Numbered from the stretch's first letter, positions 1 to 8,163 are shown. The stretch is DNA of 16,408 bases from UBA1731 sp963653155 (GCA_963653155.1 CAVJWR010000071.1:1-16408); one strand, 5' to 3'. Notes: generated by a model from the letters alone, not told the origin. Numbers and translations are program-made.

Positions 1-1179
1 CCGTTCCTGCCCGCCCTGCCCGGCGAGCCGCCGAACATGCCGGACGCCGAGACCGGCGACAGGCACTTCTTCTTTCTCCATGGGTTCAACGTGTCCAAGG
101 CCGATGCCCGTGCGTGGAACCGGGCGATGTTCAAGAGATTGTGGTGGGCGGGCTTCCGGGCGCGCTACTGTGGCGTCACGTGGAATGGCGATGATGGCCT
201 CCTCACGGCGTTCTCGTACCACATGAACGCATTCAACGCACAGAAGACGGCAGCCTGCCTGAGGGGGCTCGTCAACTCGGTGTCCGGGACAAAGGTCGTC
301 GCCGCGCACTCGCTCGGCAACATGGTCGTCTGCGAGGCGATCCAGGAAGGGATGTCCATCGACAGGTATTTCATGCTGAACGCCGCCGTCGCGTCCGAGG
401 CCTTCGACGGCGGCCTTCAGGCGACGGCGGACAATGTCGGCAAATACGTTCCCGACAGCTGGAAGCCATACCCGTCCGGTGCCTGGTGCGCGAACTGGCA
501 CGCTCTCTTCCCCGCGTCGGACGGCAGGAGCCGACTTAAGTGGAGGGACGCGTTCGCCGAGGTCTGCGACCGGACTGACGTCTACAACTACTATTCGACC
601 GGCGACCAGGTGCTTGAGGCCGACGGCGACATCCCATCGGCATTCAGCGGTGCGATCAACTTCAGGTGGCCGATCTCATTCTCGTGGTCGTTCCCGTTCC
701 TGACCGTCGACAGGCCCTACGACCTCACGCTGGACCGCTACGCGTGGCAGAAGCAGGAAGTCCTCAAGGGAGTCGACCCGCTCGTGGCGACGCTGGAGGC
801 CGGCTGGCGGTTCGAGTCGGACTGCACGCCCGACGAGGCCCGGCAGAGGCTGGGGGACGGGTCGATCGTCACTAACGCGGTGTTCGGGCACGGCGTGGAG
901 GCGTTCCACCGCCCGTCGAGCCCGGCCGCCGACGTGTTCCGGGCGCGGGCGTACAACGTGCCCGCCGTCTCGAAGCCTGTCGGCGGAACAGCTGTCGAGA
1001 GGGTGTTTCGTGGTAACGTCGATTTGAACGAGAATGGCATTGGCCTGCGACCGAATGGTTGGGGACGAAAGGGCGAGCCGTACAAGGAGCGATGGCTTCA
1101 TTCCGATATTAAGGACATGTCGTATTACCATGTACATCGAATCATACAGTCGATTGTTGATCAAGGAGAATTGAAATGA
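1..1179 (+). CDS. Alpha/beta-hydrolase (lipase/esterase-like), 5' partial
   Basis: The frame is open from base 1, so the true start probably lies upstream; ATG 37 is the first in-frame Met and is used for numbering. The sequence shows an alpha/beta-hydrolase core: an oxyanion-type HG (FFFLHGFNV, H15), a nucleophile elbow AHSLGN with Ser92, an Asp motif STGDQVL (Asp190) and a late His in WLHSDIKD (His355). These give a plausible Ser-Asp-His triad in the family order. No specific lipid or ester substrate can be read. The C-terminal ~50 residues are encoded by much more AT-rich DNA than the rest and resemble the remnant at 2139-2420. The stop overlaps the next start as ATGA (1176-1179), implying translational coupling with the secreted partner. 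The missing N-terminus could hold a signal peptide or a large delivery domain. Fold confident, role unknown. Confidence 0.75.
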   Translation, partial: PFLPALPGEPPNMPDAETGDRHFFFLHGFNVSKADARAWNRAMFKRLWWAGFRARYCGVTWNGDDGLLTAFSYHMNAFNAQKTAACLRGLVNSVSGTKVVAAHSLGNMVVCEAIQEGMSIDRYFMLNAAVASEAFDGGLQATADNVGKYVPDSWKPYPSGAWCANWHALFPASDGRSRLKWRDAFAEVCDRTDVYNYYSTGDQVLEADGDIPSAFSGAINFRWPISFSWSFPFLTVDRPYDLTLDRYAWQKQEVLKGVDPLVATLEAGWRFESDCTPDEARQRLGDGSIVTNAVFGHGVEAFHRPSSPAADVFRARAYNVPAVSKPVGGTAVERVFRGNVDLNENGIGLRPNGWGRKGEPYKERWLHSDIKDMSYYHVHRIIQSIVDQGELK

Positions 1180-2126
1180 ATAATGACTTTCGTATTGCCT
1201 TTATGGCAGGAGCGATGGTCTTGTCATACGGTGCTGAAGTCACAGGTAACTCTCTGGCGGATGCTGTCCTTCGCGGGGCTGACGCTTGTCTGGAGATATT
1301 TGTGCATGACGAATGCGGTATCCCAGTGCCCAATGCCCGTATCGAGTATGCATTTTGGCAGGTTGATCGAAAACGCACGTTTTCGGTTTCTGCCAAGACG
1401 GATTCACGCGGTCTTTGCATGGCAAAGGGGAAATGCAGCGCTGACGTTCATGTCAGCGTTTCATGTGACGGCTATTATGAATCACGCATCGAGCGCTATA
1501 TGAAAAGTTTTGCGCAAGGGCAAGCTGTTGTTGGCGGCAAATGGCAGCCCTATGGCGCAAGATTGCCAATCCTGTTAAGGAAGCAGGTGAATCCGGTTCC
1601 GCTTGAACAGCATTACGTTCATTGGATGGCAATTGCCTCCACGAATGTCTGGATGGGGTTTGACATGGCAAAAGAGGCGTTCGTGAAGCCGTATGGGAAT
1701 GGGCTGGTCTCAGATTTCGAGATCAAGTTTGACTGGGATGGAGAAGTACGCAGAAAATACAATGGGTCCTCGTTCGGCATTCGGTTCCCGCCTCCGTCAG
1801 GCGGCTATTGGTTCAAGAAGATAGGTGAGAGCGAGTTCAAGGGACCATTCACCGCAGATACGAATGCGGTCTATCTATCGAGTTTTTCATTCAGTGAGGT
1901 GAAAGTCGGAGAAACATGGAGAGAGCAGCTGTTCCCCAAGAAGAATGAGCTTGTTGTGCGAACGAGGTGCGAAATGGACGAGAAAGGCAGGCTAAAAAAG
2001 GCCTGCTACGGAAAGATTTCATTGCTCAGATTTGGATGGGGTGACAACGGTAGAGGCGATTTCCGCATTGAGTATTTCAGGAATCCAAAGGTCAACGACC
2101 CGAATCTTGAGGCGAAATTAAAATGA
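1176..2126 (+). CDS. Secreted protein with carboxypeptidase-regulatory-like domain, hydrolase partner (copy 1)
   Basis: A 316-residue protein. The start is fixed by an AGGAG ribosome site at 1164-1168 and the ATGA overlap with the upstream hydrolase. Residues 1-~25 form a weak signal peptide (hydrophobic AFMAGAMVLSYGA). Residues ~38-100 resemble the carboxypeptidase regulatory-like Ig fold: EIFVHDECGIPVPNARIEY, then TDSRGLC, then a GYYES end. The rest is a beta-rich domain of unknown function. It is a diverged paralog of the product of 2413-3489: both share a GKWQP/GNWQP segment, a FDMAK...PYGNG / LDMMK...PYGHG segment, a KGRLKKACYGK / KGNLAEAYYGK segment, and a C-terminal YFRNP / YYLNP motif. 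Coupling to a hydrolase suggests a partner, chaperone or inhibitor, but the sequence does not show which. Confidence 0.7.
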   Translation: MNNDFRIAFMAGAMVLSYGAEVTGNSLADAVLRGADACLEIFVHDECGIPVPNARIEYAFWQVDRKRTFSVSAKTDSRGLCMAKGKCSADVHVSVSCDGYYESRIERYMKSFAQGQAVVGGKWQPYGARLPILLRKQVNPVPLEQHYVHWMAIASTNVWMGFDMAKEAFVKPYGNGLVSDFEIKFDWDGEVRRKYNGSSFGIRFPPPSGGYWFKKIGESEFKGPFTADTNAVYLSSFSFSEVKVGETWREQLFPKKNELVVRTRCEMDEKGRLKKACYGKISLLRFGWGDNGRGDFRIEYFRNPKVNDPNLEAKLK

Positions 2127-2138
2127 GAATCCGGTAGA

Positions 2139-2420
2139 ATGGCCTTGACGAATGTGCTGGCGTTCGCGGACGCCGAACTNNNNNNNNNNATGCTGGGAGA
2201 CGCCATCCCGGCGGAGTCCTTCGCGGCGGGACGGAACGTGACGCGGGGAGTGAGCGACAACATAAATCTACAGGGTTGTGCTTCTGGCGAATGGCCAAGG
2301 CATGACGACGAGAAAGACATTGATGTCTGGGAGCATTCTGACATAAAGAATGTGGCGTTCCATTTTACGCATAGACTTTTTAAGAAAATTGTAAATGGTA
2401 AGGATGTTGTCGATGAATAA
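2139..2420 (+). pseudogene. Orphan C-terminal fragment of the alpha/beta-hydrolase (gap-interrupted)
   Basis: This frame encodes a short product whose second half matches the end of the upstream hydrolase: DVWEHSDIKNVAF against ERWLHSDIKDMSY, followed by a THRLFKKIV tail against VHRIIQSIV. An upstream IPAES aligns with VPAVS. The late catalytic His is kept, but no nucleophile Ser or Asp motif is present, so as assembled it cannot be an enzyme. Ten Ns at 2180-2189 interrupt it and are probably a nominal gap size, so a longer gene could be hidden. The pre-gap residues (LTNVLAF) weakly resemble the hydrolase VTNAVF segment, which favours a genuinely short fragment. No good ribosome site precedes ATG 2139. 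The stop overlaps the next gene by 8 bp, repeating the hydrolase-partner layout. Confidence 0.6.
2180..2189. other. Assembly gap (10 N)
   Basis: A run of exactly 10 N lies inside the hydrolase remnant. A round number suggests a placeholder of unknown true length. Related hydrolase sequences in tandem could have caused the assembly break. Confidence 0.9.
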
Positions 2421-3489
2421 GGTTATGAGGAAAGCGGTCGCTTGTGTTGGCTTGTGTTTTTGCAACATAGGGCAAGCATATTCCGATACAGCAAAAATTG
2501 GCGCATATGTTATTGATGCCATTACGAAAGAACCTCTTCAGGGTGCTACTGTACGCGGAGGATTTGGAAATGACAATGGATGGCGTGTGTGGACGGAATC
2601 TGCACCAGTCAATGAAGATTTTCAGACGACAGATGCCGCTGGGATGTGTTGGTTGCGCGGGAAGACAAACATTGGAAGGGCAGGATGCGCAGTCAGGATG
2701 CCGCCGCTCGGATACTACAAGCCAGGGCAGGGGTCTGGTCATCGATTCCGCAGTAAATCGATGTTTGGCAACTGGCAACCAGACAACGTAGTTGTCACGA
2801 TTGCGCTTCAGCGAGTGGAGCATCCGATTCCACTCATGGTCAAGCAGGTTGAATGGAAGAACTGGCGCAAGGGGATGCTCGGACTTCAGGGGTCGAACGC
2901 CGTCCTTCGCCTCGACATGATGAAGGGGGATTGGATGCCGCCGTATGGGCACGGCGCGACCGCCGACATGGAAATTGCGTCGGAGTTGCGGATCACGGGC
3001 AAGGATCGGAAATACAGCTTTGCCGCCCGTGCGGAAGCGGACGTGCTCTTTTACGATATGGTCCAGACAATTCGTCCAACAGGCACGAATGACTGTATAT
3101 TTGAATTGCAGCCCGATCCCACTTCCGGAATCAGGATTCGCCATGGCAGCGATGAAGGGCGGGGCGGGCGCATTGTCCGCCGGCAAGGGCGGCGCAAGCG
3201 GTTCTCAATGGGCGGGGAATGGTACGGCAAGCGCTTCGACGACACGGACGACAGCCGCTGCTACACGTTCCGCATACGCTCCAGGTACGACGGGAAGGGC
3301 AACCTTGCCGAAGCCTACTACGGCAAGGTCTACGGCGACTTCAGGTTTGAAGGAGACCTCGAACGCGGCATCATTTCCGTGCGCTTCCTCTACTACCTCA
3401 ACCCAGTCCCGCTCGACCGCAACCTCGAATGGGACATGAAGACGAACCTCTGCCCGAATCCGGGCCTTGCGAATGCGCCCCAGCCGTGA
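2413..3489 (+). CDS. Secreted protein with carboxypeptidase-regulatory-like domain, hydrolase partner (copy 2)
   Basis: About 358 residues. ATG 2413 is chosen over 2395 and 2404 because AAGGA at 2399-2403 sits 9 bp upstream and because it yields a clean signal peptide, MNKVMRKAVACVGLCFCNIG, with likely cleavage after GQA. It overlaps the stop of the hydrolase remnant by 8 bp. Residues ~30-100 look like the same regulatory-like Ig domain as copy 1 (YVIDAITKEPLQGATVRGG, then TTDAAGMC, then GYYK). The remainder aligns along its length with copy 1, with insertions such as an Arg/Gly-rich stretch (RIVRRQGRRKRF). The coding DNA is mosaic: the first ~450 bp are AT-richer (27/60 GC at 2521-2580) and the last ~600 bp GC-rich (39/60 at 3241-3300). 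Role unknown; likely a secreted or periplasmic partner. Confidence 0.7.
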   Translation: MNKVMRKAVACVGLCFCNIGQAYSDTAKIGAYVIDAITKEPLQGATVRGGFGNDNGWRVWTESAPVNEDFQTTDAAGMCWLRGKTNIGRAGCAVRMPPLGYYKPGQGSGHRFRSKSMFGNWQPDNVVVTIALQRVEHPIPLMVKQVEWKNWRKGMLGLQGSNAVLRLDMMKGDWMPPYGHGATADMEIASELRITGKDRKYSFAARAEADVLFYDMVQTIRPTGTNDCIFELQPDPTSGIRIRHGSDEGRGGRIVRRQGRRKRFSMGGEWYGKRFDDTDDSRCYTFRIRSRYDGKGNLAEAYYGKVYGDFRFEGDLERGIISVRFLYYLNPVPLDRNLEWDMKTNLCPNPGLANAPQP

Positions 3490-3690
3490 CCTGCCCATGG
3501 CCTCGCCTGATTTTCAATTCGCCATTTCAAGGGAATGGATCTACCAGTCTCACTCAATGATGAATAACTGCAACCCATCGGTAGCCACGGATGATTTCGC
3601 AATTGCGTCTTAGATAGTTTCGCAAAAGAGACTGTTTTCGATGCGTCTTGTGCTACAATGCGGCGAAAAGGTTATTGAGGGAATTTTCAG
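3490..3690 (+). promoter_or_regulatory. Intergenic region with candidate sigma-70-type promoter
   Basis: This is the only sizeable intergenic stretch and separates the hydrolase cassettes from the glycosidase operon. TACAAT at 3654-3659 preceded by TGC gives an extended -10; the -35 around 3631-3637 (CTGTTT) is poor. Upstream lie a perfect palindrome CGCAATTGCG (3598-3607) and a direct repeat TTTCGCAA (3595-3602 and 3618-3625), which could be an operator but are short enough for chance. A GAGGGA ribosome site (3677-3682) precedes ATG 3691. I see no convincing hairpin plus T-run terminator for the upstream gene. Confidence 0.4.
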
Positions 3691-4950
3691 ATGAAACGAT
3701 GTCTTCTGCTATTGGCCTGTCTTGTGGGCTTTTCTGCCATTGGTGGTGTTGACGTATCCGTCGTGCCACAGATGCCTTGGAGTAAATGCGTAGATGTTTG
3801 GGTTACGCTGTCGGATGTCGAAGCCGAGACCGAATACAGGGTCAGGCTGACGGCCAGCTATGCCGGATGCCCTGTCGGAGGACTTGTGGCGCAGTCGCTG
3901 TTGACGGATCCTGTCGTCAAGGGGGCTGGACGGCATCGGCTTGTCTGGGATCTAGGTCAAGATGCGCCAGAATTGATCGCAGATGATTTCGTTGTGACGG
4001 CCGAAGTTCTGCCGTTTACCGCAACGGATGATGTGTTCCGCGTGATTGACCTTTCTGCTGGGCCAGAGGCGGCTTCCTATCCATCTCGCTACTCGTTCGT
4101 CGCGCCGGATCTTGAGGACGACACGTGCCGCACGACCGAACTGTGGCTTAAGCGTGTGCCGGCAGGGACGTTCACGATGGGAAGCGGAACCGGAAGCGCC
4201 AAGACGATTGCGGCGCATTCCGTGAAGCTCTCTAAGGCATTCTACATGGCAATCTTCCCGACCACACAAAAGCAATGGGAACGCGTGATGGGTGACTGGC
4301 CGAGCTACTTCACGAATGAGGCATATCGCGCGGTACGCCCTGTCGAACAGGTGTCATGGAGCCGCATTCGCGGACACCAAGGCTGGTACGATGATACTTC
4401 CTCGCCTGACAGGGAAGCGACGTTCGTCGGACGCTTAAGGTCGAAAAGCGGAATCGCAGGGGTCGAGTTGCCGTCCGAGGCGCAGTGGGAATATGTGTGT
4501 CGGGCCGGAACGACGGGCGAGTACTACTTCAACGGAACGGCGACGCAAGTCCGCAACTATGCCCGGACGGCCGATTGGAACGGCACTTCGACGGACGACC
4601 GCAATCAGGATCAGACGAAGGGTACGGCGACGGTTGGGTCTTATCCAGCCAATCCATGGGGATTCTATGATTTCTATGGCAATGTCTGCCAATTCGTGCC
4701 GGATGGCGCGAAGCATGATGGGTGGGCTGGATTGACGTTCGGAACTGATTTGACGGAAGATCCAAGATGGGCTTTTGAAGAAGACAAGGGACAGGTGTTC
4801 TCAGGCATCCGTCGCGGCTCTTCATGGAGAGAAATCCCCGGCACGGTCAGTTCGTCGTGCCGCAGATGGACGCAATTCTTGAATTCGGATGGCACTGTCC
4901 GTTCTGGCGATTCGGCCTATGGCTTTCGCATTTGTGTGAATGCCGAGTAA
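3691..4950 (+). CDS. Secreted SUMF1/FGE-fold protein, probably non-catalytic
   Basis: A 419-residue protein with a signal peptide (MKRCLLLLACLVGFSAIGG). Residues ~20-112 form a beta-sandwich-like domain ending HRLVWDLGQDAPELI and DDFVVTAEV. Residues ~150-419 are a formylglycine-generating-enzyme (SUMF1) fold: VPAGTFTMGSGTG (Met163), TTQKQWERVMG, VELPSEAQWEYVCRAGTTGEY, WGFYDFYGNV, RRGSSW (near 374-379) and a final GFRI. True FGEs have a catalytic Cys pair just after RGGSW; here that stretch reads WREIPGTVSSSC with a single Cys390. Sulfatase activation is therefore unlikely, and binding or another role is more plausible. It is the first gene after the candidate promoter, and the next gene starts 16 bp downstream. 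Family confident, function uncertain. Confidence 0.85.
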   Translation: MKRCLLLLACLVGFSAIGGVDVSVVPQMPWSKCVDVWVTLSDVEAETEYRVRLTASYAGCPVGGLVAQSLLTDPVVKGAGRHRLVWDLGQDAPELIADDFVVTAEVLPFTATDDVFRVIDLSAGPEAASYPSRYSFVAPDLEDDTCRTTELWLKRVPAGTFTMGSGTGSAKTIAAHSVKLSKAFYMAIFPTTQKQWERVMGDWPSYFTNEAYRAVRPVEQVSWSRIRGHQGWYDDTSSPDREATFVGRLRSKSGIAGVELPSEAQWEYVCRAGTTGEYYFNGTATQVRNYARTADWNGTSTDDRNQDQTKGTATVGSYPANPWGFYDFYGNVCQFVPDGAKHDGWAGLTFGTDLTEDPRWAFEEDKGQVFSGIRRGSSWREIPGTVSSSCRRWTQFLNSDGTVRSGDSAYGFRICVNAE

Positions 4951-4966
4951 GAAAGGAATCCTTGAC

Positions 4967-5704
4967 ATGAAGAAATTGCACAACATTCTTGCGACGGGAT
5001 TTGCCCTCTGTGGCATCACTGCATTTGGCGAGAGCGCTGTCTCGCAGCCAGTCTCGATAGACCTTTCTGGCTCTGCATTGCTTGCGCCTTCTGCCTCTGT
5101 CGGCTATTCGCCCGTATGGAACGGCGCCGCAGACGGTGACGGTTCTCACGTTGAGATACTTGCGGTCTTTCGCGCCGGACAGGAGTCGGAATCGACGGGA
5201 ACCCTGTTTGTCGCCGAGTCAGATGCATCAGGGATGCTCCCATTGGAATTGCCGTCCGATGGCACACGCGCATTCCGTCTTATACATCGCACTGTGCGGG
5301 ATGGCGTCACGGTAAGCGAACTCTCAAAGGATGTTTCGCTCAGCATTGGGTCTGCCTTTTCGGAACCGATCTTCGCCGATACCACATCCGGGAAGCTTGA
5401 CCGCATTGCCGCCACGAAACGCGATGCGGCGATGTTGGCCGTTTCTGGAAGCTGGATGGAAGGCACTGCGTCAATCGTGATTGAGCACGACGAGACGCGG
5501 TTGGACGGCAATAGGAAAGTCTTTACGCTCTATCAGGGCGAGGTGCCGTCATCCGAGACGTTTAGATTCGTTCCGTGCGGGCACAAGCACTCGACATGTC
5601 TTTGCCGTTTGAGATTCTATGGTGCGGACGGCGAAGAGATTGGCGAGCCGCTTGTCGCGGAGTATACCGGATGCATCGCCGGGTTGTGTCTGGTGATTCG
5701 CTGA
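4967..5704 (+). CDS. Small secreted protein of unknown function with a Cys/His cluster
   Basis: 245 residues. ATG 4967 is preferred over an in-frame ATG at 4940 because it has AAAGGA (4952-4957) 9 bp upstream and opens a signal peptide, MKKLHNILATGFALCGITAF. The mature part looks all-beta: an Ig-like segment containing VGYSPVW, then SDASGMLPLEL and FRLIHRTVRDGVTV. This pattern recalls small surface domains common in Kiritimatiellota-type secretomes, as an inference from general familiarity. Near the C-terminus PCGHKHSTCLC forms C204-x-H206-x-H208-x2-C211-x-C213, a possible metal or disulfide site. The gene lies 16 bp after the SUMF1 gene and 14 bp before the GH39-like gene, so it is very likely cotranscribed. 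No enzymatic motif is recognised. Confidence 0.7.
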   Translation: MKKLHNILATGFALCGITAFGESAVSQPVSIDLSGSALLAPSASVGYSPVWNGAADGDGSHVEILAVFRAGQESESTGTLFVAESDASGMLPLELPSDGTRAFRLIHRTVRDGVTVSELSKDVSLSIGSAFSEPIFADTTSGKLDRIAATKRDAAMLAVSGSWMEGTASIVIEHDETRLDGNRKVFTLYQGEVPSSETFRFVPCGHKHSTCLCRLRFYGADGEEIGEPLVAEYTGCIAGLCLVIR

Positions 5705-5718
5705 GGAGTTTAACGATT

Positions 5719-8144
5719 ATGCTTAAGGCTTGCAGAGTCTCGCTTGTGGCCGCCATGTTGTCTGTGGCGGCGAATGGTGGGGTCAAGGTCTCTACGGACA
5801 CGCCGGGGTGGACATTTACGGACAGGGAATACCCTACGTTCATGGCTACGTCTTCCGTATCCACCGTGTACTGGACAGTCTCAGACTGGAAAGGCAAACC
5901 TGTCAAGGTCGGCACGTGGCCAAGTGACGGCAAGCTTGTCTTGCCCGCAATGCCGCCCGGATTCTATCGGGTCAACTGCTCCAATGCGACGGGCGATGCG
6001 CCTGAACCGTTCGATTTCTGCGTAGTGTCGGCGGATCGGTGCCGAAATCCAAACTCATACTTTGCCGCCGATGCCGCCATATCGGGCTGTTCGAGGCGAG
6101 GCAGCTATGAATGCCCGTGGTACGAAGGGGACTGTCCCCGCGTGACTGCGGAACTGCTCGGCAAGTGCGGCATTGTCCATACCCGCGAGCGACTTGAGTG
6201 GGGACCGTTCATCGAACCGAAGAAGGGCGAACGCGACTTTTCCCGCTACCTGCATACGGCGAAGTGGATGAAGGCGAATGGCGTCGTCTCCACGGGGCTG
6301 TTCCACGACTGTCCGCGCTGGCTCAGAAATCACCGCACGAATACGTTGCCTGCCGACCTTATGGAGCTTTACGGTTTCATGAAGGAGGCGGCACATGCAT
6401 TTGACGAATATTACGACGCGTGGGAGTTCTGGAATGAGCAGGAATTGGGGTCGTCTGGCGCACCGGTCTGGGAGTACGTGGCGGCCCTGAAGGCATTTGC
6501 GCTTGGCCTCCGCGCCGGAAGTCCCACCATGGTCATCCTTCCGGGATCACTATCCGGGATAGTCCATGACGGGTACGGACAGGCCATGTTCGACAGCGAC
6601 ATCGCGAAGTATGTGCAGGCATTCAACCTGCACACGTACGTGCCGATGCGCGGCTATGACTCTTGGCACAGGGATGTCAAAAAGTTCCTCGAAGAGGCGG
6701 GTGTCCCAGACTGGCAGGTATGGCTTACGGAAAGCAGCACAGCCCTTGACGGAAATGGAGAGGTCGATTGCTACCGCAAGGGACTGAAACGCCATTCCCC
6801 ATCGCAGGAAATGCTCATGGCGGAATTCTATCCGAAGAGCAACATACTGCACCAGTTTGGCGGAATATTCAGGAACTGGTATTTCCTTTTTGGATGCTAC
6901 AATGAGCAGGGAGGCAAGCGCGATTGGGGGTCGATGCGCAGGAACGGAACGGTAAAGCCGATTCACGCCGCCATGTCGGCGCTTACGCATGAGCTTGGCG
7001 ATGCAGTCTTGCTGGGCGAGATGAAGATGCCGGCAGGCGTACGCGCATTCCTCTATCGGTGCAAGGATGGCACACAGACGGTCGCGCTCTGGAGCGTATC
7101 CAACCTTGAGACAGGCGCAGGGCCGACAGTCTCCATCGACTCGGAATGCCGCCGCACGGTATCGATATCGGCCTCTCGCGGACGCTATCGTATCGTCGAT
7201 GTCATGGGAACCCCAAGCGAGGTTGAGTCAAACGGCACCGCTCTTTCTGTGATAGCCACACGGTTTCCGCAATACATCTCGGGTCTTGCAGGGCTATCCG
7301 CTGACATGCCTCCGCTTCCATCGGGAACGCTCGCCTGCTATAAGAAACTTCCAGGCGAGGATCTTTCCGTCGTGCTGCGTCCGCTTATCGACCGCAACGA
7401 CTTTGGCGTGACCGGCGGCAAATGCATAGCCGAACTTTGCAGTGACACGGGTGCTTTCGACATGGAGGNNNNNNNNNNAAGACGGGTAGCGTGAGCGTAA
7501 GCGTCGGTAGGCTTGACAATGCGCCTTCGGAGATCGTCTTGCCTCCGTGGGGAAAGACGGATGTACGGCTTACATACGTTCCGCCGACCGATGGCGACCT
7601 TAACTTCAAGTTTGATTTTGCGGGTACGTTCAACGGTCGCCGCATATCCAAGGTTCGGATACCTGTGTTCAATCGCGCCTGTTTCCTCAAGGATTGCAAG
7701 GTGGATGAGTTGCCACAGCTCAATCGTCCAGAGGCTTGGGCTCGAAATGATTCGGGGAACAGCTATTCTGCCGCCTACGACGAAAAGGAGAGGGCTGTGC
7801 GGTTTGAGGTGAAATGGGATGGATCAAAAGGGGCATGGTTCTTCCCGGTCCACAGATTTGCCGATGGGGAGTCGTTCAGGAATGCGAAATACGTGGAGTT
7901 TGAGGTGAAGAGCTGGCAGGACAAGGTGGAGAACGACATGATCCTTACCACAGTCATGTGCCTCTACCCGAACGGAAACGTGAAGGAATCGCCCTATTCG
8001 CCTCCGGGGTTCGAGTGGGAACGGCGGCGGGTAAAGCTTCCTGAAGACGTAGACCAGTCTGTAGGCTTCCGGGTGGGAGGACTTCCGAAAGGACAGCACC
8101 TCAAGTACTGGATACGCAACTTCCGAATCTTAAAGGCACGGTAA
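5719..8144 (+). CDS. Secreted clan GH-A glycoside hydrolase (GH39-like), interrupted by assembly gap
   Basis: ATG 5719 is chosen because AGGAG (5704-5708) precedes it and it opens a signal peptide (MLKACRVSLVAAMLSVAANG). After an N-terminal beta domain (to ~105) comes a TIM-barrel: ERLEWGPFIEPKKGERDF, then AWEFWNEQ with acid/base Glu240, then VWLTESS with nucleophile Glu338. The ~98-residue spacing suits clan GH-A, and the pattern is closest to GH39-like beta-glycosidases; substrate is not determined. A beta domain and a C-terminal carbohydrate-binding-like sandwich (to ILKAR) follow. Ten Ns at 7469-7478 shift the frame: the upstream part appears to end at 7494 and the downstream part resumes as KTGSVSVSVGRL from 7479. 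The protein content is continuous, so one gene of ~808 residues is called; the true gap length should be 2 modulo 3. Confidence 0.85.
7469..7478. other. Assembly gap (10 N) inside the GH39-like gene
   Basis: A nominal 10-N gap causes an artificial frameshift. In-frame restoration needs a true length of 2, 5, 8, 11 and so on; a gap of 2 bases would give an uninterrupted DME-x-KTGSVSVSV. Confidence 0.9.
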
Positions 8145-8151
8145 AAATACC

Positions 8152-8156
8152 AGGAG
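8152..8156 (+). promoter_or_regulatory. Strong ribosome-binding site (AGGAG) for ATG 8164
   Basis: AGGAG sits 7 bp before ATG 8164, which opens only an 8-codon frame. A second site, GGAG 8174-8177, lies 9 bp before ATG 8187. The better-placed site belonging to the apparent micro-ORF is what makes the start of the beta-helix gene ambiguous. Confidence 0.6.
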
Positions 8157-8163
8157 TATAAGC

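Noticed and set aside
2380..3186. Antisense frame of 268 codons
   Set aside because: It lies opposite the second partner gene, has no ribosome site or signal, and its product resembles no family.
3525..3541. CCATT/AATGG hairpin as a terminator for the upstream gene
   Set aside because: The stem is only 5 bp and no T-run follows.
3691..4950. Annotation as an active sulfatase-maturing enzyme
   Set aside because: Only one Cys is present after RRGSSW, and no sulfatase is nearby.
5575..5718. Upstream ATG extending the GH39-like gene
   Set aside because: It overlaps 130 bp of the preceding gene, lacks a ribosome site, and would bury the signal peptide that begins at 5719.
7491..8144. Separate GTG-started gene after the N gap
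   Set aside because: The frame is open from base 7479 directly after the gap, and the content continues the C-terminal domains of the GH39-like protein.
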